This document shows, piece after piece, positions 15,907 to 24,377 of a DNA stretch of 33,131 bases. Origin of the DNA: Bradyrhizobium pachyrhizi (GTDB lineage: Bacteria; Pseudomonadota; Alphaproteobacteria; Rhizobiales; Xanthobacteraceae); the NCBI RefSeq assembly GCF_001189245.1, contig NZ_LFIQ01000116.1:117932-151062 (forward strand), given 5' to 3'. The position numbers and the translations under genes were made by a program. Numbering within the stretch: the first letter of the stretch is position 1; every line of letters starts with the position of its first letter. The notes beneath the pieces were generated by a model that had not been told where the DNA came from, made no database searches, and saw only the letters and a list, made by a program, of their open reading frames with translations.

Positions 15907-17547
15907 GTGACTGCACCAAATCCTGCCGCCGGCAAACCCATCGATCCCGCCTCGCTCGCCAATGTGCCGCGGCTGGTCACGGCCTATTTCGCCGGCAAGC
16001 CCGACGCCGGCGATCCCGCCCAGCGGGTTGCGTTCGGCACCTCGGGCCATCGCGGCTCGTCGCTGAAGAATTCCTTCAACGAGGACCATATCCTCGCCAC
16101 CACACAGGCGATCTGCGATTACCGGCGCGAAAAGGGCCTCACCGGGCCGCTGTTCATCGGCATCGACACCCATGCGCTGGCCGAGCCGGCGCTGGCCAGC
16201 GCGGTCGAGGTGTTCGCGGCGAACGGCGTCGAGATCATGATCGATGCGCAGGGCGGCTACACGCCGACGCCGGTGATCTCGCACGCGATCCTGAGCTACA
16301 ACAAGGGCCGCAGCACGGGCCTTGCCGACGGCGTCGTCATAACGCCGTCACACAATCCGCCGGAGGATGGCGGCTACAAATACAATCCACCGCATGGTGG
16401 TCCGGCCGACACCGACGTCACCGCCGTGGTCGAGAAGAGCGCCAACCGCTATATCGAGGCCGGCCTCAAGGGCGTCGCGCTGCTGCCCTATGATCGCGCG
16501 CGCAAGGCAGCGACCACGCATCTGCACGACTACATCACGCCCTATGTTGCCGATCTCGGCAACACCGTCGATCTCGCGCTGATCAAGTCCGCCGGCGTCA
16601 AGATCGGCATCGATCCGCTCGGCGGCGCGGCGGTGCACTACTGGCAGCCGATCATCGCGCGCTACGGCATCAACGCCACCGTCGTCAATGAGGCCGTCGA
16701 TCCGACCTTCCGCTTCATGACCGCGGACTGGGACGGCAAGATCCGGATGGACTGCTCGTCGCCTTATGCGATGGCGAGCCTGATCGGGATGCGCGACCGG
16801 TTCGACGTCGCCTTCGCCAACGACACCGACGCCGACCGCCACGGCATCGTGACCCGCTCGAACGGGCTGATGAACCCGAACCACTTCCTCGCCACCGTGA
16901 TCGCCTATCTGTTCGCGCACCGGCCGCAATGGAGCAAGGACGCCGCGATCGGCAAGACCATCGTGTCGAGCTCGATCATCGATCGCGTCGCGACGAAGCT
17001 GGGCCGCAAGCTGGTCGAGACGCCGGTCGGCTTCAAATGGTTCGTCGACGGGCTCGGCAGCGGCGGCTTCGGCTTTGCCGGTGAGGAGAGCGCGGGCGCA
17101 TCCTTCCTGAAGCGCGACGGTTCGGTGTGGACCACCGACAAGGACGGCATCATCCTCGGCCTCCTGGCGGCCGAGATCATCGCCAAGACCGGCCGCGATC
17201 CGAGCGAATTGTTTGGCGAGCTGACTGCCGAACTCGGCGTTCCCTATTACGAGCGCATCGATGTGGCGGCAACGCCGAAGCAGAAGAACGCGCTGAAGGC
17301 GCTCGGGCCCGATCAGCTCAACATGACGCAGCTCGCCGGCGATGCCGTGCGGGCGGTCAGGACCAAGGCGCCGGGCAACGACCAGCCGTTCGGCGGCATC
17401 AAGGTCGAGAGCGAGGCGGGCTGGTTCGCCGCGCGTCCCTCCGGCACCGAGGATGTCTACAAGATCTACGCCGAAAGCTTCCGCGGGCCGGATCATCTCA
17501 AGCAGATCCAGGGCGACGCGCAGGCCGCGATCGCCAAGGTGTTCTGA
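15907..17547 (+). CDS. pgm: Phosphoglucomutase (alpha-D-glucose type)
   Basis: A 546-aa protein, the usual length for bacterial Pgm. The active-site phosphoserine is Ser148 in the signature TPSHNPPEDGGYKYNPP. FGTSGHRG near residue 43 marks domain 1. NDTDADRHG binds Mg2+. GEESAGASFLKRDG is the sugar-binding loop, and RPSGTEDVYKIYAESF is the phosphate-binding loop of domain 4. It interconverts glucose 1-phosphate and glucose 6-phosphate, linking glycolysis to glycogen, trehalose and surface polysaccharide synthesis. The start is GTG at 15907 with GAGAGG just upstream. It heads an operon: the epimerase gene begins 23 nt after its stop. No glycogen genes are adjacent. Confidence 0.96.
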   Translation: MTAPNPAAGKPIDPASLANVPRLVTAYFAGKPDAGDPAQRVAFGTSGHRGSSLKNSFNEDHILATTQAICDYRREKGLTGPLFIGIDTHALAEPALASAVEVFAANGVEIMIDAQGGYTPTPVISHAILSYNKGRSTGLADGVVITPSHNPPEDGGYKYNPPHGGPADTDVTAVVEKSANRYIEAGLKGVALLPYDRARKAATTHLHDYITPYVADLGNTVDLALIKSAGVKIGIDPLGGAAVHYWQPIIARYGINATVVNEAVDPTFRFMTADWDGKIRMDCSSPYAMASLIGMRDRFDVAFANDTDADRHGIVTRSNGLMNPNHFLATVIAYLFAHRPQWSKDAAIGKTIVSSSIIDRVATKLGRKLVETPVGFKWFVDGLGSGGFGFAGEESAGASFLKRDGSVWTTDKDGIILGLLAAEIIAKTGRDPSELFGELTAELGVPYYERIDVAATPKQKNALKALGPDQLNMTQLAGDAVRAVRTKAPGNDQPFGGIKVESEAGWFAARPSGTEDVYKIYAESFRGPDHLKQIQGDAQAAIAKVF

Positions 17548-17570
17548 AAGGCGCGGGCCGGGCGGACCTC

Positions 17571-18527
17571 ATGCGAATATTGTTGACCGGCTCCTCCGGC
17601 TGGCTCGGCCGTTTCCTCGCGCCGCGGCTTCGACAGGCCGGCCATGATGTGGTCGGCCTCGACGTCGTCCCGGGCGAGGCGACCGATGTCACAGGCTCGG
17701 TAGCCGAACGATCGGTGGTCGAGCGCGTGTTCGCGGATTACGGCATCGAGGCCGTGATCCATGGCGGCGCGCTGCACAAGCCCGATCTCGAGCGGTTCGC
17801 GCCGCAGGCCTTTGTCAACGTCAACGTGTCAGGCACGCTCAATTTGCTGCAGGCAGCAGTGGCTGCCGGCCATGACCGCTTCGTCTTCACCTCGACGACC
17901 TCGCTGATGATCTCGCAGGCGATCCGCGACGAGGAAGGTCATGCTGCGGTGTGGCTCGACGAGACGACAGGGCCGCTCGAGCCGCGCAACATCTACGGAG
18001 TGACAAAACTCGCCGCTGAAGGGCTGTGCCGCCTGTACAGCCGCGAGCACGGGCTGAACTGCGCGGTGCTGCGCACCAGCCGCTTCTTCCCCGAGGATGA
18101 CGACACCATCCGCGACATCCATGGCGAGAACCTGAAGGCGACCGAGCTGCTGTACCGCCGCCTCACCGTCGAGGACGCCGCCGATGCTCATGTCGCGGCG
18201 CTGGACAAGATCCGCGGCTTCGAGGTCTTTGTCATCAGCGCGCCGACGCCGTTTGCGCGCAGCGATGTCGCCGACCTGAAGACGGACGCGGCCGGGGTCA
18301 TCGCGCGCACCTTCCCCGATGCGCCGGCGCTGTTCGCGCGGCGCGGCTGGCACCTGCCGAAATCGATCGGCCGGATCTACGACGCGAGCAAGGCCGAACG
18401 GCTGCTCGGTTTCCGCGCCGGCACGGATTTCGCAGCGGTGCTCGGCGCCTTGCGCAGCGGCACGCCGCTTCCCTTTGCGCACGATCCCGATTATGTCTCG
18501 CCGTCAACGAGGCTCGCAAATGGCTGA
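17571..18527 (+). CDS. NAD-dependent epimerase/dehydratase-family protein
   Basis: A 318-aa extended short-chain dehydrogenase. The NAD motif GSSGWLG is at 7-13, a stretch of acidic residues follows strand 2, the Ser/Thr of the active site is in FTSTTSL, and the YXXXK pair is in [11 protein letters not shown]. The fold is clear, but the substrate is not: members act on nucleotide sugars (4-epimerases, dehydratases), uronates or other sugar derivatives. It starts 23 nt after pgm and overlaps the next gene by 8 nt, so all three are one transcript, suggesting sugar or sugar-acid metabolism. Odd features are the absence of obvious nucleotide-sugar-binding loops and a short C-terminus ([14 protein letters not shown]), which would also fit a uronate-dehydrogenase-like role. 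That is a guess. Confidence 0.88.
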   Translation: MRILLTGSSGWLGRFLAPRLRQAGHDVVGLDVVPGEATDVTGSVAERSVVERVFADYGIEAVIHGGALHKPDLERFAPQAFVNVNVSGTLNLLQAAVAAGHDRFVFTSTTSLMISQAIRDEEGHAAVWLDETTGPLEPRNIYGVTKLAAEGLCRLYSREHGLNCAVLRTSRFFPEDDDTIRDIHGENLKATELLYRRLTVEDAADAHVAALDKIRGFEVFVISAPTPFARSDVADLKTDAAGVIARTFPDAPALFARRGWHLPKSIGRIYDASKAERLLGFRAGTDFAAVLGALRSGTPLPFAHDPDYVSPSTRLANG

Positions 18528-19395
18528 CTTCCACGGCGTCTTTCCGTATCTGGTGTCCCCGGTCGACCCTGCCGGCCATGTCCGCACCGAGGTGCTGGGC
18601 CGGCTCTGCGACGATCTGGTCAAGGCCGGCGTCCACGGCCTGACGCCGCTCGGCTCGACCGGCGAGTTCGCCTATCTCAACAATGCGCAGCGCATGCAGG
18701 TGGTGGCGACCACGATCGAGGCCGCGCAGGGCCGCGTGCCGGTGGTCGCCGGCGTCGCCTCGACCTCGACGGCGGATGCGGTGGCGCAGGCCAAGGCCTA
18801 CCAGAAGCGCGGCGCGACCGGCATCCTCGCGATCATGGAGGCGTATTTTCCGGTCGGCGACGCGCAGGTCGAAGCCTATTTCCGCGCCATCGCCGATGCC
18901 GTCGACATTCCGGTCGTGATCTACACCAATCCGAATTTCCAGCGCTCCGACCTCACGCTCGACGTCATCGCGCGGCTCGCCGGGCATCCGCGCATCGGCT
19001 ACATCAAGGACGCCTCGACCAACACCGGGCGGCTGCTGTCGATCATGAACCGTTGCGGCGACAGCCTGAAGGTGTTCTCGGCCTCCGCCCATATTCCGGC
19101 CGCGGTGATGCTGATCGGCGGCCACGGCTGGATGGCGGGTCCTGCCTGCATCATCCCGCGGCAAAGCGTCGAGCTCTACAATCTGTGCCGCCGCACCCGT
19201 TGGGATGAGGCGATGGCCCTGCAGCGCAAGCTGTGGCGCATCAACGAGGCGTTTGCCCGCTTCAACCTCGCCGCCTGCATCAAGGCCGGGCTCGCGAGCC
19301 AGGGCTACGACGTCGGCGATCCCGTGCCGCCGCAGGCGCCGCTCACGGCCGAGCAGCGCAGTGTGGTCGAGGCGGCGTTGCGCGATCTGGCCTGA
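18520..19395 (+). CDS. DapA-family class I aldolase/lyase (dihydrodipicolinate synthase-like)
   Basis: A 291-aa (beta/alpha)8 barrel. The pyruvate-binding loop is PLGSTGEF (about 43-50), the conserved Tyr135 is in VIYTNP, and the Schiff-base Lys163 is in YIKDAS. These residues define the N-acetylneuraminate lyase/DHDPS group, which joins or cleaves pyruvate and an aldehyde (lysine synthesis, sialic acid, 2-keto-3-deoxy sugar acids). The operon context with phosphoglucomutase and a sugar-type epimerase argues for a keto-deoxy sugar acid aldolase or dehydratase more than for the housekeeping lysine enzyme, but this is not proven. The ATG at 18520 overlaps the epimerase gene by 8 nt, with GAGG (18509-18512) upstream. 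It is the last gene of the operon. Confidence 0.9.
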   Translation: MADFHGVFPYLVSPVDPAGHVRTEVLGRLCDDLVKAGVHGLTPLGSTGEFAYLNNAQRMQVVATTIEAAQGRVPVVAGVASTSTADAVAQAKAYQKRGATGILAIMEAYFPVGDAQVEAYFRAIADAVDIPVVIYTNPNFQRSDLTLDVIARLAGHPRIGYIKDASTNTGRLLSIMNRCGDSLKVFSASAHIPAAVMLIGGHGWMAGPACIIPRQSVELYNLCRRTRWDEAMALQRKLWRINEAFARFNLAACIKAGLASQGYDVGDPVPPQAPLTAEQRSVVEAALRDLA

Positions 19396-19491
19396 AGCCG
19401 TCGGGGCTGCGCGGCAAAATGCCGGGCAATCCGACTTGGCTATGCCGGAAACCTCCGCTTGGTCAGCGCGTTTGTTGCGTGGAGCACACCA

Positions 19492-20580
19492 ATGAATCGG
19501 CGTACCGTCCTTGTCCTGGCCGTGATCGCGGCCGTTCTGCTGATATTCGCGGCCGGCAGCATCCGTCAGGCGCCGTGGAGCGGCCCGGCTGCCCGCGCGG
19601 TCGCCGAGCGCGGCGCGCTGTCGGATGCCGAAAAGGCCAATGTCGAGATCTTCGAGAAGGTCTCGCCGTCGGTCGTGCAGGTGGTGACGCAAACCGCCGC
19701 CAATCCGCTGAGCGAGGAGCAGGAGGGCGGCGCGGCGTCGGGCACCGGCATTGTCTGGGACAATGATGGCCACGTCGTCACCAACAACCACGTGGTGCAG
19801 AATGCGAGCCAGGTCGCGATCCGCTTTGCCTCCGGCGAGGCGGTGCGCGCCGAAATCGTCGGCACGGCGCCGAACTACGATCTGGCCGTGCTGCGCATCC
19901 GCAGCGCGCGCAAGCTGCCGCCGTCACTGGCGCTCGGCAGCTCGTCCGATCTCAAGGTCGGCCAGTTTGCCTATGCGATCGGCAACCCGTTCGGGCTCGA
20001 TCAATCGATGTCCAGCGGCATCATCAGCGCGCTTAAGCGCCGGCTGCCGACCTCGAGCGGCCGCGAAATCTCCAACGTGATCCAGACCGACACCGCGATC
20101 AATCCCGGCAATTCGGGCGGCCCGTTGCTCGATTCCGCCGGCCGGCTGATTGGCGTGACCACGGCGATCCTGTCGCCGTCGGGCTCGAACGCCGGCATCG
20201 GCTTCGCGATCCCGGTCGACATCGTCAATCGCGTGGTACCCGAGCTGATCCGCACCGGCCGCGTGCCGACGCCGGGGATCGGCATCGTCACCGCGAATGA
20301 GGCCGTCGCCACCCGTATCGGTGCCGAAGGATTGATCGTGGTGCGCACGACACCGGGGTCGCCGGCCGAGCGCGCCGGGATACTCGGGGTCGACATGTCG
20401 ACCGGTGAGCTCGGCGACGTGATCACCGCGGTCGACGGCAAGCCGGTCCACCGGCTCTCCGATCTGGCCGACCAGCTCGAGCAGATCGGGGTCGGCAAGA
20501 AGGTCCGGCTCAGCGTGAACCGCGACGGCTCGGCGCGCGATGTCGAGGTCGCCATCGTCGATATCGGCCGGGCGCAATAA
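19492..20580 (+). CDS. HtrA/DegP-type serine protease, membrane-anchored, with one PDZ domain
   Basis: A 362-aa protein. Residues 5-24 form an N-terminal hydrophobic anchor, placing the rest in the periplasm. The trypsin-like domain has an intact triad: His100 in TNNHVV, Asp130 in YDLAVLRI, and Ser208 in GNSGGPL. A single PDZ domain spans about 265-355 (GSPAERAGILGVDM, then GELGDVITAVDGKPV). The size and single PDZ match DegS-like or small HtrA proteases that degrade or signal misfolded envelope proteins. The ATG at 19492 has GGAG 7 nt upstream. It lies 96 nt after the aldolase gene and seems a separate unit. The window also holds a degenerate cytoplasmic relative at 2309-3175, useful for comparison. 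Confidence 0.93.
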   Translation: MNRRTVLVLAVIAAVLLIFAAGSIRQAPWSGPAARAVAERGALSDAEKANVEIFEKVSPSVVQVVTQTAANPLSEEQEGGAASGTGIVWDNDGHVVTNNHVVQNASQVAIRFASGEAVRAEIVGTAPNYDLAVLRIRSARKLPPSLALGSSSDLKVGQFAYAIGNPFGLDQSMSSGIISALKRRLPTSSGREISNVIQTDTAINPGNSGGPLLDSAGRLIGVTTAILSPSGSNAGIGFAIPVDIVNRVVPELIRTGRVPTPGIGIVTANEAVATRIGAEGLIVVRTTPGSPAERAGILGVDMSTGELGDVITAVDGKPVHRLSDLADQLEQIGVGKKVRLSVNRDGSARDVEVAIVDIGRAQ

Positions 20581-20739
20581 TGTCGTCACTGCCCTGACGC
20601 GTGCCGCCGGATTGTGCTTCCACGCGCCGCGCGACGAGATGCCTGTCCTTCGGCCGGCGTGTGGTTGTCAGGCCGCCAAAATCCGCTAAAACCCCCGCCA
20701 AATTCTCTGGAAATTCTTGGAAGCTCGAAGGACCCTCTG

Positions 20740-23067
20740 ATGAACATTCTTCCCGGCAATATGCGTTTTGGTGCGGGCCAGCCAGTCAAGCGTCTTGAAG
20801 ACCAGCGGCTGGTCACCGGGAAGGGGCATTTCATCGACGACAAGCCGCAGGACGGTGCGCTCTGGCTGCACGTGCTGCGCTCGCCGCATGCCCACGCCAA
20901 CATCAAGTCGATAAACGCCAAGGCGGCACTGGAGATGCCGGGCGTCAAGGCGGTCTATACCGGCGCCGACCTCGTCAAGGACGATATCGGCACGCTGCCG
21001 ACGCTTGCGATCTTCAAGCGGCCCGACGGCTCGCCGATGACCGTGCCGCCACGACGCCTGCTGGCGCATGAGGTGGTGCGTTACGCGGGCGAGGGCGTCG
21101 CGGCCGTGGTCGCGACCTCGCGCGTGCTGGCGCAGACCGCGGCCGAGGCGATCGAGATCGATTACGAGGTGCTGCCCTCGGTGGTCGATCCGGTCGAGGC
21201 GATCAAGCCGGGCGCGCCGGCGGTCTGGCCGGAGGCACCCGACAACATCGTGGCCGCGATGAGCTATGGCGATGCCGCCAAGGTCGAGGAAGCCTTCGCC
21301 AACGCCGCGCACAAGGTGTCGCTCGACCTGGTCAGCCAGCGCCTGGTGCCGTCGGCGATGGAGCCGCGCTCGACCATTGCCGAGATCGAGAAGAAGACCG
21401 GCCGGCTGATCCTCCACGTGCAGTCGCAGACCCCGGGCTCGACCCGCGACCTGCTGGCGGAATCGATCCTGAAGCGACCGAAGGACAGCGTACGCGTGCT
21501 GGTCGGCGACATCGGCGGCGGCTTCGGCCAGAAGACCAGCCTGTATCCGGAGGACGGCATCGTCGCCTATGCCGCGACCAAGCTGAACGAGAAGATCCGC
21601 TGGCGCGGCGACCGCACCGACGAGTTCGTCGGCGGCACCCATGGCCGCGACCTGACCTCGACCGGCGAGTTCGCGCTCGACGCCAAGGGCCGCGTGCTGG
21701 CCTATCGGGTGCGCTCGATCGGCGGCACCGGGGCCTATTCGTCGGGCACCGCCAACATCATCCCGCTGGTGCTCGGACCGTTCGTGCAGACCGGCGTCTA
21801 CGACCTGCCGCTGGTGCATTTCGAGGTGAAGTCGGTGATGACCCACACCGCGCCGGTCGGCGCCTATCGCGGCGCCGGCAGGCCCGAGGCGGTGTTCATC
21901 GTCGAGCGGCTGTTCGATGCCGCCGCGCGCCAGATCGGCATGGACCCGCGCACCATCCGCAAGGTCAACTACATCAAGCCGGCGCAGCTGCCCTACACCA
22001 ACGCGGTCGGGCAGGTGTACGATTCCGGTGCCTTCGCGCACATGCTGGAGCGCGCGTCTGATTTGGCCGACTGGAACGGCTTTGCCGCGCGCAAGAAGGC
22101 GGCGAAGAAGAAGGGCCTGCTCTACGGCCGCGGCCTGACCAGCTATATCGAATGGACCGGCGGCCGCGCCCACACCGAGAACGTCTCGCTGCATGCGACC
22201 GCGGAAGGCCGCGTCATCCTGCATTCCGGCACGATGGCGATGGGGCAGGGCCTCGCCACCACCTACACCCAGATGATCGCTGATACGCTCGGCATCGCCA
22301 TGGACAAGATCGACGTGATTCAGGGCGACACCGACCTCGCCACCGGCTTCGGCAGCGTCGGCTCGCGTTCGCTGTTCGTCGGCGGCACCGCGGTTGCGGT
22401 CTCCTCGAACGACATGATCAACAAGGCGCGCGACAAGGCCTCCAATTTGCTGGAAGCCTCCGTCGAGGACATCGAGTATCGCGACGGCTTCCTCACCGTG
22501 GTCGGCACCGACAGGCGCATCAGCCTGTTCGAGATCGCGGCGAAGGAAAACGGCGCAAAGCTCTCGGTCGAGAGCGAGGGCAATGTCGACGGGCCGAGCT
22601 GGCCGAACGGCACCCATATCTGCGAGGTCGAGATCGATCCGCAGACCGGCGTCACGCGGGTGGTGCGCTACACCACGGTCGATGACGTCGGCGTCGCGGT
22701 CAATCCGATGCTGGTGACGGGACAGGTGCATGGCGGCGTTGTCCAGGGCATCGGCCAGGCGTTGTACGAAGGCGTGGCCTACAGCGAGGAAGGCCAGCTG
22801 CTGACCGCGAGCTATCAGGACTATTGCATCCCGCGCGCGGACGACATTCCGCCGATCACGGTGACGCTCGATGGCTCCGCGCCGTGCAAGACCAATCCGC
22901 TGGGTGCCAAGGGCTGCGGCGAGTCCGGCGCGATCGGCGGGCCGCCCTGCATCACCAACGGCGTGATGGATGCGCTGAGCGAGGTCGGGATCAAGCAGCT
23001 GAACACGCCGCTGACGCCGTCGAAGATCTGGCAGGCGATCCAGAACGCGAAGGCGGGGGCTGCTTAG
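20740..23067 (+). CDS. Molybdenum hydroxylase large subunit (xanthine dehydrogenase/CO-dehydrogenase-like family)
   Basis: A 775-aa protein. It begins with GQPVKRLEDQRLVTGKGHF, the standard start of CoxL-like subunits. It contains GGGFGQKTSLYPED (molybdopterin region), AYRGAGRPEA (375-384) and KGCGESGAIGGPP with the catalytic Glu728. The loop AYRGAGR differs from the AYRCSFR loop of true form I CO dehydrogenases, so CO is unlikely to be the substrate. An aldehyde or N-heterocycle is more likely. Partners normally needed, the FAD subunit (CoxM) and 2Fe-2S subunit (CoxS), are not adjacent; flanking genes are an HtrA and acyl-CoA dehydrogenases. AAGGA lies 7 nt before the ATG at 20740. The protein is cytoplasmic. 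Class is certain, substrate unknown. Confidence 0.92.
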   Translation: MNILPGNMRFGAGQPVKRLEDQRLVTGKGHFIDDKPQDGALWLHVLRSPHAHANIKSINAKAALEMPGVKAVYTGADLVKDDIGTLPTLAIFKRPDGSPMTVPPRRLLAHEVVRYAGEGVAAVVATSRVLAQTAAEAIEIDYEVLPSVVDPVEAIKPGAPAVWPEAPDNIVAAMSYGDAAKVEEAFANAAHKVSLDLVSQRLVPSAMEPRSTIAEIEKKTGRLILHVQSQTPGSTRDLLAESILKRPKDSVRVLVGDIGGGFGQKTSLYPEDGIVAYAATKLNEKIRWRGDRTDEFVGGTHGRDLTSTGEFALDAKGRVLAYRVRSIGGTGAYSSGTANIIPLVLGPFVQTGVYDLPLVHFEVKSVMTHTAPVGAYRGAGRPEAVFIVERLFDAAARQIGMDPRTIRKVNYIKPAQLPYTNAVGQVYDSGAFAHMLERASDLADWNGFAARKKAAKKKGLLYGRGLTSYIEWTGGRAHTENVSLHATAEGRVILHSGTMAMGQGLATTYTQMIADTLGIAMDKIDVIQGDTDLATGFGSVGSRSLFVGGTAVAVSSNDMINKARDKASNLLEASVEDIEYRDGFLTVVGTDRRISLFEIAAKENGAKLSVESEGNVDGPSWPNGTHICEVEIDPQTGVTRVVRYTTVDDVGVAVNPMLVTGQVHGGVVQGIGQALYEGVAYSEEGQLLTASYQDYCIPRADDIPPITVTLDGSAPCKTNPLGAKGCGESGAIGGPPCITNGVMDALSEVGIKQLNTPLTPSKIWQAIQNAKAGAA

Positions 23068-23070
23068 CCG

Positions 23071-23163
23071 CCATTCCGGGGCGCGCGCTAGCGCGAACCC
23101 GGAATCTCGCGCCACAACATCGAGGTTCCGGGTTCATCGCTCTGCGATGCCCCGGAACGATGG
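23071..23163. repeat. Palindromic intergenic repeat between convergent genes
   Basis: The outer arms TTCCGGGGC / GCCCCGGAA and the inner arms GAACCCGGAATCTCG (23095-23109) / CGAGGTTCCGGGTTC (23121-23135, one mismatch) give a long imperfect hairpin. It occupies the space between the molybdenum hydroxylase and the convergent acyl-CoA dehydrogenase and could end both transcripts. The pattern recurs in Bradyrhizobium genomes as I know them. Confidence 0.75.
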
Positions 23164-23167
23164 TGCC

Positions 23168-24364
23168 CTACAGTCCCAGCACCATCTTCGCGATGATGTC
23201 GCGCTGGATCTCGGACGATCCGCCGAAGATCGTATAGGCACGGCCGTTGAGATATTCCGGCACCACCGGCAGCAGCTCCTCCGGAATCGCCGGCTCGTGG
23301 TTGAGCCGGTAGAACGGCCGCGCCGGCTCGACGGCAAGGCCGTCCTGGCCGATCACGTCGACGCCAAGCCGCGTCACCGCCTGGCGGATCTCGCTGACCC
23401 GGAGCTTGATCAGCGACGACACCGCGCCGGGATTCTGCCCGGTCTGCAGCGCCGACAGCACCCTGAGCTCGGTCATCTCGAGCGCGTCGATATCGACCTC
23501 GACCTCCGACATCCGGATCGCGATGTCGGGATCCTCGATGGCGCGGCCGGTGACCTCGGAGTCAGCGAGATCGGTGATCGTCTTCAGCGCCTCGCGCAGC
23601 TTGGCCGACGCGATGCCGGAGCCGCGCTCGAATTCGAGCAGATATTTGCCGTAGGTCCAGCCCTTGCCTTCCTCGCCGACGCGGTTGGCGACGGGCACGC
23701 GGACGTCGTCGAAGAATACCTGGTTGACCTCGTGGTCGCCGCCGATGGTCAGGATCGGGCGGGTGGTGATCCCCGGCGTCTTCATGTCGATCAGGATGAA
23801 GCTGATGCCGTCCTGCTGCCGCTCGCCGTCATTGGTTCGCACCAGCGCGAACATGCGGTTGGCGTGATGGGCGTGCGTGGTCCAGATCTTGGTGCCGTTG
23901 ATGACGTAGTCGTCGCCGTCGCGCACCGCGCGCGTCTTCAGCGAGGCGAGGTCGGAGCCCGAGCCCGGCTCGGAATAGCCCTGGCACCAGTAATCCTCGC
24001 CGGAGAGAATCCGCGGGAGGTAAAAGTTCTGCTGCTCGGGCGAGCCGAACCCGATGATGACGGGGCCGACCATCTTGACGCCCATCACGTTGACATTGGG
24101 CACGCCGGCGCGGGCGCATTCGGCCTCGAAGATCCAGCGCTGTGCCGGCGTCCAGTCCGGTCCGCCATGTTCCACCGGCCAGCCCGGCGCGCCCCAGCCC
24201 TTCTTGTGCAGCGCGCGCTGCCACGCCATGCCGATGTCGGGATCGGAGAACACCGACGGCGTCAGCGCGGTGGCGCGCTTCATCTCCGGCGTCAGGCTCC
24301 CGGCAATGAAATCGCGGACTTCCTGCTCGAAAGCGCGTTCCTCGGCGCTGAAGGTGAGATCCAT
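23168..24364 (-). CDS. Acyl-CoA dehydrogenase (large-type partner)
   Basis: A 398-aa flavoprotein. The FAD/substrate signature GYSEPGSGSDLASLKTRA is at about 129-146. The C-terminus is YTIFGGSSEIQRDIIAKMV. In medium-chain enzymes the base is a Glu in the C-terminal YEGT motif; here that position is Gly (FGGS). An alternative base on helix G, as in long-chain and actinobacterial heteromeric enzymes, could be Glu246 in LLEFERGSG. It oxidises an acyl-CoA to the 2-enoyl-CoA and passes electrons to ETF. The second dehydrogenase gene lies just upstream (14 nt gap), so the two probably form a heteromeric enzyme like the PimC/PimD or FadE pairs. It is the last gene of a three-gene operon with a crotonase. 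Confidence 0.92.
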   Translation of the reverse strand: MDLTFSAEERAFEQEVRDFIAGSLTPEMKRATALTPSVFSDPDIGMAWQRALHKKGWGAPGWPVEHGGPDWTPAQRWIFEAECARAGVPNVNVMGVKMVGPVIIGFGSPEQQNFYLPRILSGEDYWCQGYSEPGSGSDLASLKTRAVRDGDDYVINGTKIWTTHAHHANRMFALVRTNDGERQQDGISFILIDMKTPGITTRPILTIGGDHEVNQVFFDDVRVPVANRVGEEGKGWTYGKYLLEFERGSGIASAKLREALKTITDLADSEVTGRAIEDPDIAIRMSEVEVDIDALEMTELRVLSALQTGQNPGAVSSLIKLRVSEIRQAVTRLGVDVIGQDGLAVEPARPFYRLNHEPAIPEELLPVVPEYLNGRAYTIFGGSSEIQRDIIAKMVLGL

Positions 24365-24377
24365 GGTGCGCTCTCCG

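Noticed and set aside
20740..23067. True aerobic CO dehydrogenase large subunit (coxL)
   Set aside because: The active-site loop is AYRGAGR, not AYRCSFR, and no coxM or coxS gene is adjacent.
20686..23115. An 809-codon open frame antisense to the molybdenum hydroxylase gene
   Set aside because: It is a typical high-GC antisense shadow with biased composition (Arg, Ala, Asp, His) and no domain; the plus-strand gene has clear family motifs.
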